The notes under the pieces were generated by a model, which searched no databases, was not told where the DNA came from, and was given only the letters and a program-made list of their open reading frames with translations. A stretch of 54,729 nucleotides of DNA from Bacillus xiamenensis. Lineage in GTDB: Bacteria; Bacillota; Bacilli; Bacillales; Bacillaceae. The position numbers and the translations under genes are program-made. Location: contig NZ_AMSH01000018.1 of assembly GCF_000300535.1 (NCBI RefSeq), forward strand, positions 1 through 54,729, in the 5' to 3' direction. Of this stretch, positions 33,901 through 45,100 are shown piece after piece (the first letter of the stretch is position 1; each line of letters opens with the position of its first letter).

Positions 33901-36900
33901 GATCGGTGAGCGACTTAAATCTCTATCAATCGAAAGGTCATCCACAAGCTTGTCGAATGGATAATGCTGATGTTCAAAGGCTTTTAACGTCATCTCTTTC
34001 ACCTTTGCCAGCAAATCAGCAAATGTACCCGCTTTTGAGACATCCTGTCTCAGCGCAAGTGTATTGACAAACATTCCAACGAGCTGCTCTGATTGTTCGA
34101 CATCACGGCCAGCGATCGGCGATCCAACAATGACATCTGTTTGTCCAGACAGCTTGTGAAGCAGGACATAATACGCTGACAGCATCGTCATGAACAGCGT
34201 TGTGCCCTGCTGCTTAGACAAGGCCTGTAAGCGCCGGACAAGCGGTTCATCTATCACGATTTGTTCTGTAGCCCCGCTGAATGTTTGAACCGGCGGACGA
34301 GGGCGGTCAAATGGGAGCTCTAACACCGGAAGCTCTCCTTGTAAGGTATCAAGCCAATAGTTCTGGTCGTCCTGATGGTTCTTTAATTGCTCATTTTCCC
34401 AATGGACATAATCTGTCCATTCAATCTCAAGCGACGGAAGCTGAGGTTTTTTTTCTAAAAGCAAAGCGTCATACACCACTTCTAATTCTTGAATGAGCAG
34501 GCTGAGCGACCATGCATCTGAAATGATATGATGCTGCGCGCAAAGCAGATAATATTCTTCTTTGCCCATATCCACAATCGTCCAATGTGCAAGCGGACCT
34601 CTTTCTAGATCATAGATACGATTTGCTTCTTGATGAATGAGCTGGTCTAATCTTCTCACTCTTGTTTTTTCATTAAATAATGAAAAATTCGCCACTGTTA
34701 CTGATGGCGGCAGGTCTTCTCGAATGAGTTGAACCGGCTTGCCGCCAAGCGTTTGAAATGTTGCACGCAATGCCTCATGTCGTTTGGTCAAAAGTCCAAT
34801 GGCTTTCGTTAAAGCTTGAATGTGTAATCGGCCTGTCAGCTTCCAAGCACCTAAAATATTGTAATGATGGCTCTTTTCTAATGTGGATAAGAACCAAATC
34901 CGCTGCTGGGCATGTGACAACTCATAGCTTGTTTGCTTTTCTAGCTTAGGAATGCCAGCTTCCTGAATGGCTGGTGCTCCTTGAATGTCATCCACCATTT
35001 GCGCCAAGTGTGCCAGATTCTTGCTTTCGAATAAAATTTTTAGCGGTGCCTTGATTGAACACTCATGATTGATGCGGGAAATCGTTTGAGTCGCCTTTAA
35101 TGAATGTCCGCCAAGGTCAAAAAATTGATCCTCTTTGTACACACGATCTACTTCTAAAATATCCTCCCATATTGCCGCAAGCACCTGCTCTGTCTTCGTT
35201 TCTGGCAATTGCTTTTCAAGCGGCTGTGCGTTTTTGTGATGGAGCTGTTTGAGGGCTTGATGATCAATAGAGCCATCTTGTTTTTTCGGTATATCCGGCA
35301 CTTGCTTGATGTCCCATTTCCCCTCTATGATGCCTGCGATCTTGCCCACATGCACTTCTTTGCCTGGTTGAACCGTATAGTAAAGCTTCTTTTCAAAACG
35401 CGGGATCGGAGCCGGCTTAAGATGTCCAGCGATTTCTTGATTTGCCCCGTCCAGGCCGATAAATAGATGCGCTTCTTTTAGACGAGTACCTAGACATAAT
35501 GAATGGAGACCTTGTTTCTTTCCAATCAATTGAAAGCCCTTGCGAACGGTTAGCGCTGCTCCAGTATGCCCTTTTGACAAACCAAGGTTATCCCACATGC
35601 TGAAGTTCAAAGAGATCGCTCTTCTTCCTTCATGATGGGTAAGGACATGCGCGAGTCCATCTAAAAAGCTGTTCGCCGCAGAATATGCCCCAAATGTAGT
35701 GCCGCCAAAAAAGCCATTCACTGATCCAAAAAAGACAAGCGGTACTGTCGGGTCATGCTTGAAGGCTTCCTGCAGCACCCAAGCACCGTCTGCTTTACCT
35801 GAAAGTTCTTTTGTGAAATCTTCTTCCGTTGTATGAGCCAGTGTATACTTGTCCACATGCTGAAAATGCTCAGACACATTGCCGGCCCCGGCTAAATGAA
35901 GGACTCCCCGGATTGATTGTCCGAAATGCTTTTCTGCTTCATAAATTACCTGCTCGACGTCAGATAAATCGGTCACATCCGCTTGTACATAGATGACGTC
36001 TCCCATTCTTTCAAGCTGTGAGAACGCCTCCTCTTTTTCCTTATCCACTTCAAGTGATGTCCGTCCAATTAACACGAGCTTTAAGCCAAATTGGAGCATT
36101 TGCTTAGACAGTTCAAACCCAATGCCACCAAGTCCGCCAGTCAGCAAGTACAGGCCTTCATATTCTAAAAATCCTTCTGTTTGAGGTGCCTCCAACATAT
36201 TGACTTTTTCCAGTTTTGGTACGAGGCGCTGCCCCTGTCGATAGGACACTTCTGCTTTCATATGAACCGCACTGAGTTCGTCCACAATGTGCTTGGCATC
36301 CTGTTCCACATTCTCCGCTTCAATATCAATATGAGACACTTCTGCTCCTTCCCATTCTTGCGGGATGGTTTTTAATAAACCGACAAGAGATGTTTTCTCC
36401 ACATGAAGCTCATCTTGCGCCTTCACAAATTGACCACCGTTTGTCACAACAGCGAGACGCATCGGCTCTTTATTTTCTTGTCTCAGCGATTGATACAAAT
36501 ACAAAATGGATTGACTGGTGCTCGCATTCAGTTCTTTGAACTGCGCAGGGCTGGCAATCATCTGCTTGTCTGATACATTCCACAAATGAAGAATTCGGTC
36601 GATCTTTAATTCATCTGCTTCAAGCGCCGCCACAAGCCTGACGTAATCCCCCTTGATTCGAGGATTCATCTGATACATCCCTTTTGACAGGCGTAAAAAT
36701 TCATGACCCTTTTTCACAGAAACATAAGGCAGGTTCATTTGTTCAAATTGTGCATAAAGCGATTGATAAAGCCCTTTTTCATCCTCAAATACGAGTACAT
36801 AATCAGTTGACACCGGCTGAGATGGACCGATATTCTCTTTTACCCAAATACGCTTAAAGAACCAATCTGGGAGGGTTTGTTCATTTTCCGAAGCCAGATC

Positions 36901-39174
36901 AAGTGCACGTTCAATATCATGAAACATTCCATCTTTTAGTGCCGCACCTAACTGGGCACGTTGAATTTTTCCGCTTTCTGTTTTCGGAAACTGGTCTTTT
37001 TTCACCGGAATGATGTGGTCAGGTTCGATCCCTATTTTCCGAATGACCGCCTCTCTAATCTGCTGAATCATTGTCAGTTGTTCCTCTATTGATTCCTTTT
37101 GCGAGACAAAAAAGACGGCGAGTGTATCATTGCTTGATTCTGGGTTGTAAATGCCATACGCAGCGGCAAAGGTGACTTCCACCCCTTCGACTTCTTCCAC
37201 AACGGCTTCAATTTCATAATTCAAATAGTTCGCTCCGTTGATGACGATGATGTCTTTTTCACGGCCTGTGAGAACAAGGCGCCCTTCATGAATAAACCCT
37301 AGATCTCCTGTGTGAAACCAGCCGTTTTCTGCAAATACTTCTTGATTGGCTTCCTCATTTTGATAGTAGCCCATCATAATCGTTGGGCTTTTCACCTGCA
37401 ATCGTCCCACCTGATCTTCTGGCAGCACGTGGTGATGCTCATCTACAATTCGAATCCATACAGACGGAATCGGTACGCCTACCTCTGTAAAGGTCATCTT
37501 GTGCGGATGATCATGCGCCACATATTGAATCTCACTTGTTAATGAGGTCTGATCAATGGTCAGCTGTCCATCCTGATCATCTTGACGCATGAATTCTTTT
37601 GACTGAACAATGGCTGAGGATGTTTCTGACATGCCGTAAGCAGGCACCATCGCATGACGGCTTAATCCGTGCTGACCCATGATGTGCATGAATCGCTGTG
37701 TTACTTTTGGAACAACCGCTTCAGCTGCATTCATGATATAAGTCAAGGTGGAAAGATCCCATCTACCCTTGCGAATGTCGTCTTCATATTCATTCATCAT
37801 GGCAAAGGCAAAGTTTGGCGCCCACGTCCTGGTGACACCGTATCTTTCTATCCAATCCAGCCACACCATCGGCCGTTCGATAAATTGATCAATGGATGGA
37901 CTTATTTGCTGACAGCCGAGGTAGACATCATGTACATGAAACATGACAATGCCCCCAACGTGATCAAGCGGCATCCAGTTCAATGATACATCCTCATGCG
38001 TGAAGCCGTTTGCCTGCTCAAAGGAGATGATTCTAGATAAAATGCTTTGATGGTTGTGCCGGATACACTTTGGTACACCCGTACTTCCTGAGGACAGCAA
38101 CTGAAGCACAGGCTCATCCGGCTCTGGCTCATAATGCTGTTCATCTGGATTACAGGCGAGTAATGTTTCGATTGTTAAAATCGGAATCGCTTTTGATTCA
38201 AATGTTTCATGCAGTCCTGCAATGTCCTCAGCACTCGCTTCGTTTGTAATAATGAATGGCTCATTTTGCAGCTGAAACACGCCCTTCAGCTTGTTCACCC
38301 CTTGATTCATTTCATCATACACAGGCGGTACAGAGACTGGGGTTGGAATAATTCCTCCGAGAATACAGCCCCAGAACACCGTGATAAAATCATGATGATC
38401 TTTCAATTGAAGCAACACTTGATCGCCGTTTGAAAGTCCGGCTGCCCTTAATCCAGACAGGACACGTTCCGCTCCTGTGAGCAATTCCGGGTAAGTCTGG
38501 GTCACCGTCTGACCGCCTTCTTTGAGATACGTGACTCCGCGATTTGGTGACATAAAGGCGGCTCGAATCAGTACCTCTGTCAATGTGACTGGTGTACCAG
38601 GTTTTCTAATCACATCACCTCCATAAACAAGAGCTGGTGGTTTTTCTTGTGCGGAGGATTTTATTGTTTGGCTGACTTCATTTTTTGAAAACGATTCATT
38701 TCCATTCGTACGCTGTCTATCTGGAAATAAGTCATCTAAATGATAGGGTGTTTGTTTTTCTGTCTGACTCTCAATGAAAGCGGCCGCTTCCTCTACTCCA
38801 TCTACTGCTTTGGTGCGTTCTTCTATCTTTCTTACTTCCTCTTCATCTAGTACATCAATTGAAAGGAGCGCTTCTGTATCGACCGCTCCGCTTTCTGCCC
38901 TTGGCAAGGAAGGTAATAAGACGAGCGCGGCTGGCACTTCATAAGGATGAAGCGGGCCTTTCATCAGATCCTCTCTTGTCAGCGAAGGGTCCTTCGCCTG
39001 TGCAAATAGCACAAGCGATAGGCCTCCCTCTTGATTTTTCTTCGGGATGAGAGCACATTCCTCTAGTGGAAAATGAAGCATCATGACTCTCTCTAGTGCT
39101 TTAAGATCGATTCGTTTTCCGTTGATCCTGACAATATGATTTGCTGCATTTCCTTTTCGTCTACTTACTAGCAT
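30976..39174 (-). CDS. Depsipeptide synthetase B: (psiA)-A-KR-PCP-C-A-PCP-TE
   Basis: This is a synthetase of about 2732 residues. Approximate order: a pseudo-A-subdomain half (15-110, VRINGKRID... then RAESGAVDTEAL); a keto-acid adenylation domain (170-750, SSGSTGVPKC at 365); a ketoreductase (Rossmann TGGLGGIG at 1010, catalytic YSAAN later); the other pseudo-A half (DIPKKQDGSIDHQAL, about 1305); PCP (LGGHSLK, 1355); C (HHIISDAW, 1550); A (YTSGSTG, 2023; pocket DAFCLGATLK); PCP (LGGDSI, 2407); TE (GHSMGG, 2544). The layout equals CesB/Vlm2. It adds a hydroxy acid and a second amino acid, then its TE releases, probably after oligomerising. The ATG at 39174 has GGAGGAG eight bases upstream, 14 bases after the partner's stop. 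StsB would be the matching name; I leave the symbol blank. Confidence 0.88.
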   Translation of the reverse strand: MLVSRRKGNAANHIVRINGKRIDLKALERVMMLHFPLEECALIPKKNQEGGLSLVLFAQAKDPSLTREDLMKGPLHPYEVPAALVLLPSLPRAESGAVDTEALLSIDVLDEEEVRKIEERTKAVDGVEEAAAFIESQTEKQTPYHLDDLFPDRQRTNGNESFSKNEVSQTIKSSAQEKPPALVYGGDVIRKPGTPVTLTEVLIRAAFMSPNRGVTYLKEGGQTVTQTYPELLTGAERVLSGLRAAGLSNGDQVLLQLKDHHDFITVFWGCILGGIIPTPVSVPPVYDEMNQGVNKLKGVFQLQNEPFIITNEASAEDIAGLHETFESKAIPILTIETLLACNPDEQHYEPEPDEPVLQLLSSGSTGVPKCIRHNHQSILSRIISFEQANGFTHEDVSLNWMPLDHVGGIVMFHVHDVYLGCQQISPSIDQFIERPMVWLDWIERYGVTRTWAPNFAFAMMNEYEDDIRKGRWDLSTLTYIMNAAEAVVPKVTQRFMHIMGQHGLSRHAMVPAYGMSETSSAIVQSKEFMRQDDQDGQLTIDQTSLTSEIQYVAHDHPHKMTFTEVGVPIPSVWIRIVDEHHHVLPEDQVGRLQVKSPTIMMGYYQNEEANQEVFAENGWFHTGDLGFIHEGRLVLTGREKDIIVINGANYLNYEIEAVVEEVEGVEVTFAAAYGIYNPESSNDTLAVFFVSQKESIEEQLTMIQQIREAVIRKIGIEPDHIIPVKKDQFPKTESGKIQRAQLGAALKDGMFHDIERALDLASENEQTLPDWFFKRIWVKENIGPSQPVSTDYVLVFEDEKGLYQSLYAQFEQMNLPYVSVKKGHEFLRLSKGMYQMNPRIKGDYVRLVAALEADELKIDRILHLWNVSDKQMIASPAQFKELNASTSQSILYLYQSLRQENKEPMRLAVVTNGGQFVKAQDELHVEKTSLVGLLKTIPQEWEGAEVSHIDIEAENVEQDAKHIVDELSAVHMKAEVSYRQGQRLVPKLEKVNMLEAPQTEGFLEYEGLYLLTGGLGGIGFELSKQMLQFGLKLVLIGRTSLEVDKEKEEAFSQLERMGDVIYVQADVTDLSDVEQVIYEAEKHFGQSIRGVLHLAGAGNVSEHFQHVDKYTLAHTTEEDFTKELSGKADGAWVLQEAFKHDPTVPLVFFGSVNGFFGGTTFGAYSAANSFLDGLAHVLTHHEGRRAISLNFSMWDNLGLSKGHTGAALTVRKGFQLIGKKQGLHSLCLGTRLKEAHLFIGLDGANQEIAGHLKPAPIPRFEKKLYYTVQPGKEVHVGKIAGIIEGKWDIKQVPDIPKKQDGSIDHQALKQLHHKNAQPLEKQLPETKTEQVLAAIWEDILEVDRVYKEDQFFDLGGHSLKATQTISRINHECSIKAPLKILFESKNLAHLAQMVDDIQGAPAIQEAGIPKLEKQTSYELSHAQQRIWFLSTLEKSHHYNILGAWKLTGRLHIQALTKAIGLLTKRHEALRATFQTLGGKPVQLIREDLPPSVTVANFSLFNEKTRVRRLDQLIHQEANRIYDLERGPLAHWTIVDMGKEEYYLLCAQHHIISDAWSLSLLIQELEVVYDALLLEKKPQLPSLEIEWTDYVHWENEQLKNHQDDQNYWLDTLQGELPVLELPFDRPRPPVQTFSGATEQIVIDEPLVRRLQALSKQQGTTLFMTMLSAYYVLLHKLSGQTDVIVGSPIAGRDVEQSEQLVGMFVNTLALRQDVSKAGTFADLLAKVKEMTLKAFEHQHYPFDKLVDDLSIDRDLSRSPIFQVAMGYVTDSLDINLKGLTSEQVMVHHTVSKFDLTLHVFEQEDKLSIHVEYNTDLFDQETIHRFMKYYLNLLDGMTAQPERTFVDFCLMDKAEQDAMIIGKNQTDTSYPKRTLQELFEEQVQRDPHRIALSYMEEHMTYQVLDEKATQLAAYLQSKGIGPGSLVPMLFDRSFDMMVSVLGIVKSGAAYVPMSPEYPDARIGLIVRDTQSDLILTQSHLINRLEGLTGTKIEMDKPLPETGAVYQRNQSIVGEDQLAYVNYTSGSTGTPKGVMLPHAGVVRLVKETNYIEIGSDDKMLQLSNYAFDAFTFELWGMLLNGGQLILIPKYAALNMDELTRLIKTHQVTSNCLPTALFNRLIEHDPKSVAGYRTLLVGGEAMSSEHARKALPHMKGVLINAYGPTENTTLATTHQVTHVPEDARSVPIGVPVANSTVVILDEYLNPVPIGVKGEIYIGGTGLAKGYLHDPERTQERFIDNPFPQLKGDKLYRSGDLGKWRSDGSIEYLGRKDNLVKIRGYRIECGEIETALLKHPQVKECTVIAKTYGSSKRLAAYLVTDGENPVPGWKAFLQESLPGYMIPSYFIVLDAIPVTTNGKVDQKALPEPTETLSSSHEDDQPATETEQLIVAAFREVLGVKRVGIHDSFFDLGGDSIMSIQAVAKLKEKGVRVDPKWIFMHPEPAQLAAYLDTVPETGEPVERAPKDYVIELKKGDPAEPRIFFAPPAGGTVMGYIDVAKLMTHEGAVYALQSPGLYEDEEPQFLHYTELVTIFIEAIETFYRPGIDYLAGHSMGGHLAYGMNQRLCHAGKAPKGLIILDTVPVLRDEADEALHADMNEEEVKMLALVLGMGNLVGIKPEALQGLSFQEVKQKILKEAEKDEVVHQFMNDHYLDKYLQMQTHNTIMSQAIELEKEPFSVPFYIVQSSDHATDFQKKFADWEAYTKGTCTYYHIKGDHVTMMKRPQADHLAQILETIVKG

Positions 39175-39188
39175 TCTTTTTTCTCCTC

Positions 39189-42100
39189 CTACATCCAATC
39201 CAAAATCTGAATCTTGCTTTTTTCAGTCCAAACGCCGACATCCCCTGTCGGATAGAGGAATTCGCCTGTTTGATGTTTGAATGGATGCGGAATTTTATGC
39301 GTCTCCATCCAATCGGCAAGCTCCCCACAAAGTGCTTTAATCTCCTTTGCACCGATAAAAATATCCCCAGGAAATCCTACCGGCATGAGCTGATGCTCTT
39401 CATTCAGGATAAATATTTCTGTTTCATAGGCAGGATCATTTACTCCTGCATAGACCTCTGCTTGGTCTGGATACAGCACGCTGACTTGTGCGTTTTGCGC
39501 CCAGTCACTGATCATCCGTTCTTTTTCTTCATTTGTCACAATCGTGAAGGAAGAGAGCGGTGTATTCACTTGTTCTGTCATGGCCTCAAGTGTGTGAATC
39601 AGCTGCTGCATCAGCGTTTGTATTTGCTTTTCTGTATATTGATTTAAGTGATATGTGACCCGAAGCTCAAGCGTATCTCCAGGCACTGCAACAAGGGTTA
39701 AGTCATAGTTCGTTTCTTCATGACTTGCAATGTCTAAAATGCGTACACCATACGGTTCAATGGATTCAATCGGATAGTTTTCAAACACGACAATGCTGTG
39801 AAACAAAGCTTCTCCATTCGGAATCTTGGTCATCTGCTGAATATCTGGCAGTACAGTATACTCGAATTCTCTTATGTGAAAAACAGTTTCCTGCGTATAG
39901 GCCAGCAATTGCGCAATGGTCTTGTCTGAAGTGATCGGCAAACGGAGCGGCAATGTGTTAATAAAGAGACCTGTCATGCTTTCCACTTCTGGTAAGTCCG
40001 CTGGCCGGCCTGATACTGTCACGCCGAATATGACTTCCTCTGATCCTGAATGAAGATGCAGGAGCAGCCCCCACGCTGACTGAATCAGTGTGCTCAACGT
40101 GACCTTCTGCGTGCCAGTCATTTCTTCCAGCTTCTGCTGCATCTGCGGCGTTAGTTTCACGCTCACCTGCGTAGTGCCTGCTCTTTGATCCGAAGCATGC
40201 TCACCGTCTCCAGGCAGCGGTGTTGCTTCCTCTACGCCTGACATATAACGCTGCCAGAACTCTTGCGCCTTCTCTTGATCCTGCTTGTGCAGCCATTCAA
40301 TAAAATCTTTATATGGGCGGACAGCAGGAAGGCGAATCTCTCGTTCGTCCACAAGAGAGCGATACAATGCAAAGGATTCTTCTATAAAGCTGAACAAGCT
40401 CCAGCCATCTATTAAAATGTGATGAAAGCTAAAGACAAACGTGCTTTTTTTCTCATCACAATGGAATAAAGCAATACGAATGAGTGGTTCATCAATATGT
40501 TCTAAATTGAAATCCTTTGAACGATCAGATTCTAGAAATTGTTCGATTGTCTCTTGCTGCTCCAAATCACTCAGGTGGCGCACATCGTACTGAGTGAGGT
40601 GAATGCTTCCTTCTGATTGAATGAACTGGACAGGCTCCTTTAGCCCTTCCCAAGCGAATTTTGTTCTCAAAATGGAATGACGCTCTACAAGCAGATTCCA
40701 AGCTTGTTCATAGGCATCGCCGTTAGTTAAGCCTTCGAGCGTCATATGCACCTGACCAAAATAAGCTTGTGATGCTTGATCCAGCAGTGCATGAAACAGC
40801 ATCCCTTGCTGCATTGGAGACAGCGGATACACATCTACCACATTGTCTGGAAGCTCATCTACTTGCTTTTGCGTGAGCTGAGCCATAGGAAAATCAGATG
40901 GCGTAAAACCGCCTTTCGTTTCTACACAATGCGTCAGAATATCCTCCATTCTCTCTTTGAATCGTTCAGGTAACAGGCGCACCTTTTCTTGTTGGAGCAA
41001 TTCACGATTGATCATAAAATTCATCTGAAGCTGACCATGTATCACGTACCCATACACATCAATTAAATGCTGTCTTTCTGCCTTCGGATCGTGTACATGC
41101 CCATTTCGCTCGTCTGCTATATATAGCTTTGCATCGCCATCTGTCTGATCTAACTGACCGAGGTAATTAAAGCTTATCTGCGGCGCTGCCGTTTTCAGCA
41201 GACGAGGCTCTGTCATGTATTGAAGCAAGCCATAGCCAATTCCCTTTTGCGGCACAGCTCTCAAGGTTTCTTTGACGTCTTTGATTTGTCTTTCAACATC
41301 GGTTTGAATAAAAGGAATAAAAATAGGATAAGAGCTCGTAAACCAGCCGACTGTCCGTGACAAATCCATCTGTTCAAATAAATCCTCGCGTCCATGCCCT
41401 TCTAACGTAATAAGCACCGGCTGTCCAACGGCTTGTACAAGTCCTGATAACAGCAAATCATTTATCTCTGTCCGGTACGCTTGTGATGCCTGTCTTAGTA
41501 AAATATCTGTTTGTTCCTTTGTGAGCTGAACAGACAGAATCTCTGCATGTTCTTCTATGTTAGAAAGCGCAGGCGGTTGAAAAGGAGAGCCCACTTCCTC
41601 TTGATCTGTGATCTTTTGCCAAAAAGAGGCCTGCTCTTGTAATTGCTCTGTTTGTGCATATTCATATAGCGCATCTGCCCACTGCTTATAGGAGGCGGTT
41701 TTCTTTGCAAGGACCACGTCCTGCCCCGCAGCAAGCTGCTTCAGTCCATTTAATATATCTTCTTGTATGATGCGCCATGAAATTCCATCCATGACGAGAT
41801 GGTGTGCAGCAATGAAAAGCTCTGACGTGTCATGACTTGTGTGAAAAAGAATGGCTTTGATCACTTCTCCACGCTCTAAGGACAATGTACCTTGACAAGC
41901 CTCTGTCTCTAAACGAATTTGTTCAACCGCTTCCTCCTGAGAGACATTCGTCAAATCAAAGCATGTGATGTACGGGAGGATGCCCGGCTCACGAATTGTT
42001 TGTATCCACGTTCCATCTGCCTCTTTTGTATACACCACTCTCAGCATATCGTGATGATCGAAAAGCTTTGAGAGAACCTGTGTCAACTGCTTTAGCGTCA

Positions 42101-45100
42101 CTGACTGCTTGAATTCAATATGTGCCGATAGATTCCAATAATCTTGGTTGGTCATGGATTGCTCAAAGAACCAAGATTGGATCGGGAGCAGACGAACCTC
42201 TCCTGTCACAGGTGACTGATCATAGGACACGGAGACATCTGCCTGTTTCATCGCCTTGGCAAGCTGCGAGATGGTCTGTTTTTCAAAAACATCTCTCGGC
42301 TGGATGACGTAGCCTTCCTGTGCTAAGCGCGCCACCATTTGTATGACAATAATAGAATCTCCGCCAAGCTCAAAGTAGTTATCATGGACGCCGATAGAAG
42401 GAGCACCGAGCAGTTGAGACCATACTTTTTCTAGCACTCGTTCTTCTTCAGTGACTGCTCTGTCAGTTGTTGTTTCTACTTCTTCCTGTCTCCACTCCGG
42501 CGGCGGGAGACGCTTTTGATCTACCTTCCCGTTTGGCGTAAGCGGCAGTTCGCAAAGCTCCATCAATAGGCTTGGCACCATATAATCTGGCAGTATATCT
42601 TTTAGGTTTTGGCGAATGTCCTGCGGGGTCATGTCACCTTTTTGGACAAAATAACCGATCAACCGCTTATGACCACTCTCGTGCTGATGCGGGATAACGG
42701 CACATTCTGTGATGTCATCAAATGTCAGCATAGCGGCTTCAATTTCTCCACATTCGACGCGGTGTCCACGAATTTTCACTTGATGATCCATTCTTCCAAG
42801 GCAGTCAATGAGGCCATTTGACAGCCAGCGGCCCATATCGCCTGTTTTATATAAACGCGCTCCTTCTTGGAAAGGATGCGGGATAAATGATTGCGCTGTT
42901 TTTTCTTCATCTCCAAGGTAACCGAGTGCAAGCCCTGTTCCGCCAACGTAGATCTCACCGATGACGCCTTGCGGGACTGGTTGCAGCTGGTCGTCTAATA
43001 TATAAGCCTGTGAATAAGCTATTGGCCGTCCAATGGGGACCGTCGCCTGCCCTTCATCCAATGCTCGAATATGATGCACACAGGAGAACGTCGTATTCTC
43101 CGTCGGTCCATAACCGTTTAAAAGCCCTTCAGGCAAATACGGCAGTGCTTTTCGGATATGTGCGGCTGATAATGCATCTCCGCCGACCAATAATGCATGA
43201 AATCCAGATAAGGCTTCTGGATGCTCTTCTGTTAAACGGTTGAACAGCGGCACAGTCAGGAAACCTGTTGTAATCTGATAAGCTTTCAGCGTATCTGCCA
43301 GTGCGTCCATTGATAAAATCGTATTTCGATCTGTGAGTATGAGCCTACCCCCGTTTAAAAGCGCTCCCCATATTTCATACGTAAAGGCATCAAAAGAGAA
43401 GCTGGCGATTTGTAAAATTCGTGTATGTTCATCAAGGGTGACATAGTCCGTTTCACATACAAGCCGGATGACCGCTTGATGCGGAATGAGGACCCCTTTT
43501 GGCTGTCCAGTCGACCCCGATGTGTAATTGATATAAGCAAGTCCATCAGGGCTTAGTGCAGCAGGCATGACCTCTGCTTCTGGTAAAAATTCTTCATACC
43601 CCTGATCCAGACAAATGAGTTCAGTTTGATTGATGGACACCTTTTTCAGCCATTCATTTTTTGTCAGCAAAAGTTTAATGCCTGTATCCCTCAGCATATA
43701 GTCAATGCGTGTATCTGGATATTCAGGATCAATCGGCACGTAAGCCCCGCCTGCTTTCACAATTGCAAGCACCCCAACAATCATTTCGGGCGATCTGTCG
43801 ATGAGCAGTCCGACTGGTTCATGCGGCGTGACGCCTCGCTGCTGCAAATAAGCGGCAAGTCGGTCGACTTTCTTTTGTAATTCACGATACGTCCACTGCT
43901 CTCGCTGGAATTCAAGAGCCACTGCATGAGGTGTCTTTTTCACTTGCGCTTCAAATCGTTCCGTCATGAGAAGCGGGCCTTTTGGTTGATCTGTTTTTCC
44001 ACTCCATTCATAGAGCAATTGATGCTTTTCTTTCTCTGGGAGGAAATTCAGTTGTTTGATCGGCTGCGCTGGATTCTCACAAATCCTTTCGAGCAGGTGC
44101 TCGTAGTATGTGAGGAATCGCTCCATCGTGTCATCAGAGAATAAGTCCGCATGATACTCAAGCTTTAACTGGAGACCTTCAGCGCCTTCAAAAACAAACA
44201 AGGATAGATCAAATTTGGCTGTATCATGATCTTCAATGGCTAAAACCGATGTTGCCTCTCCCATTGGAGAAGCTTCCAGCGGTAAGTTTTGCAGAACGAA
44301 CATGACCTGAAACAGCGGCTGCTTACTGGCATCACGTGCAATATTCAGTTCATCGACCACCATATCAAACGGCACATCCTGATGCGCATAAGCGCCGACT
44401 GTCGTCTCCTTCACTCGCTCTAATAGTTCTGTAAAAGCTGGATTCCCGCTATGGTCGATCCGAAGTGCCAATGTATTCACAAAAAACCCTATTAAATGCT
44501 CGATTTCCGCTCGATTTCTCCCAGCAATCACCGAGCCAATGACAAACTCATCCTGTGAAGACAACCGATGTAAAAGCGTAGAGAAGGCTGACAGCAAAGT
44601 CATATAGAGTGTGCTGTCTGTTTTCTTGGATAGGGCTACAATCTGTTCAGACAGCGACGTCGACAACTGATACGTTTTCGTTTTTCCTTTATAGGATTGA
44701 ACGGCCGGCCGCGGATGATCATACGGTAAGACCAACTCTTCAACAGGTGTAGCAAATTGCTCCTTCCAATAGGAAAGCTGCTTATCGAGCGGCTCTCCTG
44801 TCAAATACTCTTTCTGCCATAATGCGTAATCTGCATATTGAATCGGCAGCGGCGGCAGGTGAGGCTCTCTTCCTTCGATGGCCGCTGTGTACCACTCGGA
44901 TAATTCTCTTGCGACAATACCAATCGACCAGCCATCTGACACGATATGGTGGATGGACATGAGCAGCAAATGATCTGCGTGTGAAAGCCGAATCAGCTTC
45001 ACTCGAAAGAGCGCTCCACGTTCTAGTTGAAAAGGGGTAGATGCCTCTTTTTTCGCCCATTCAGCCGCTTTTTGTTCTTTTTCTTCCTGCGATTCCAGGT

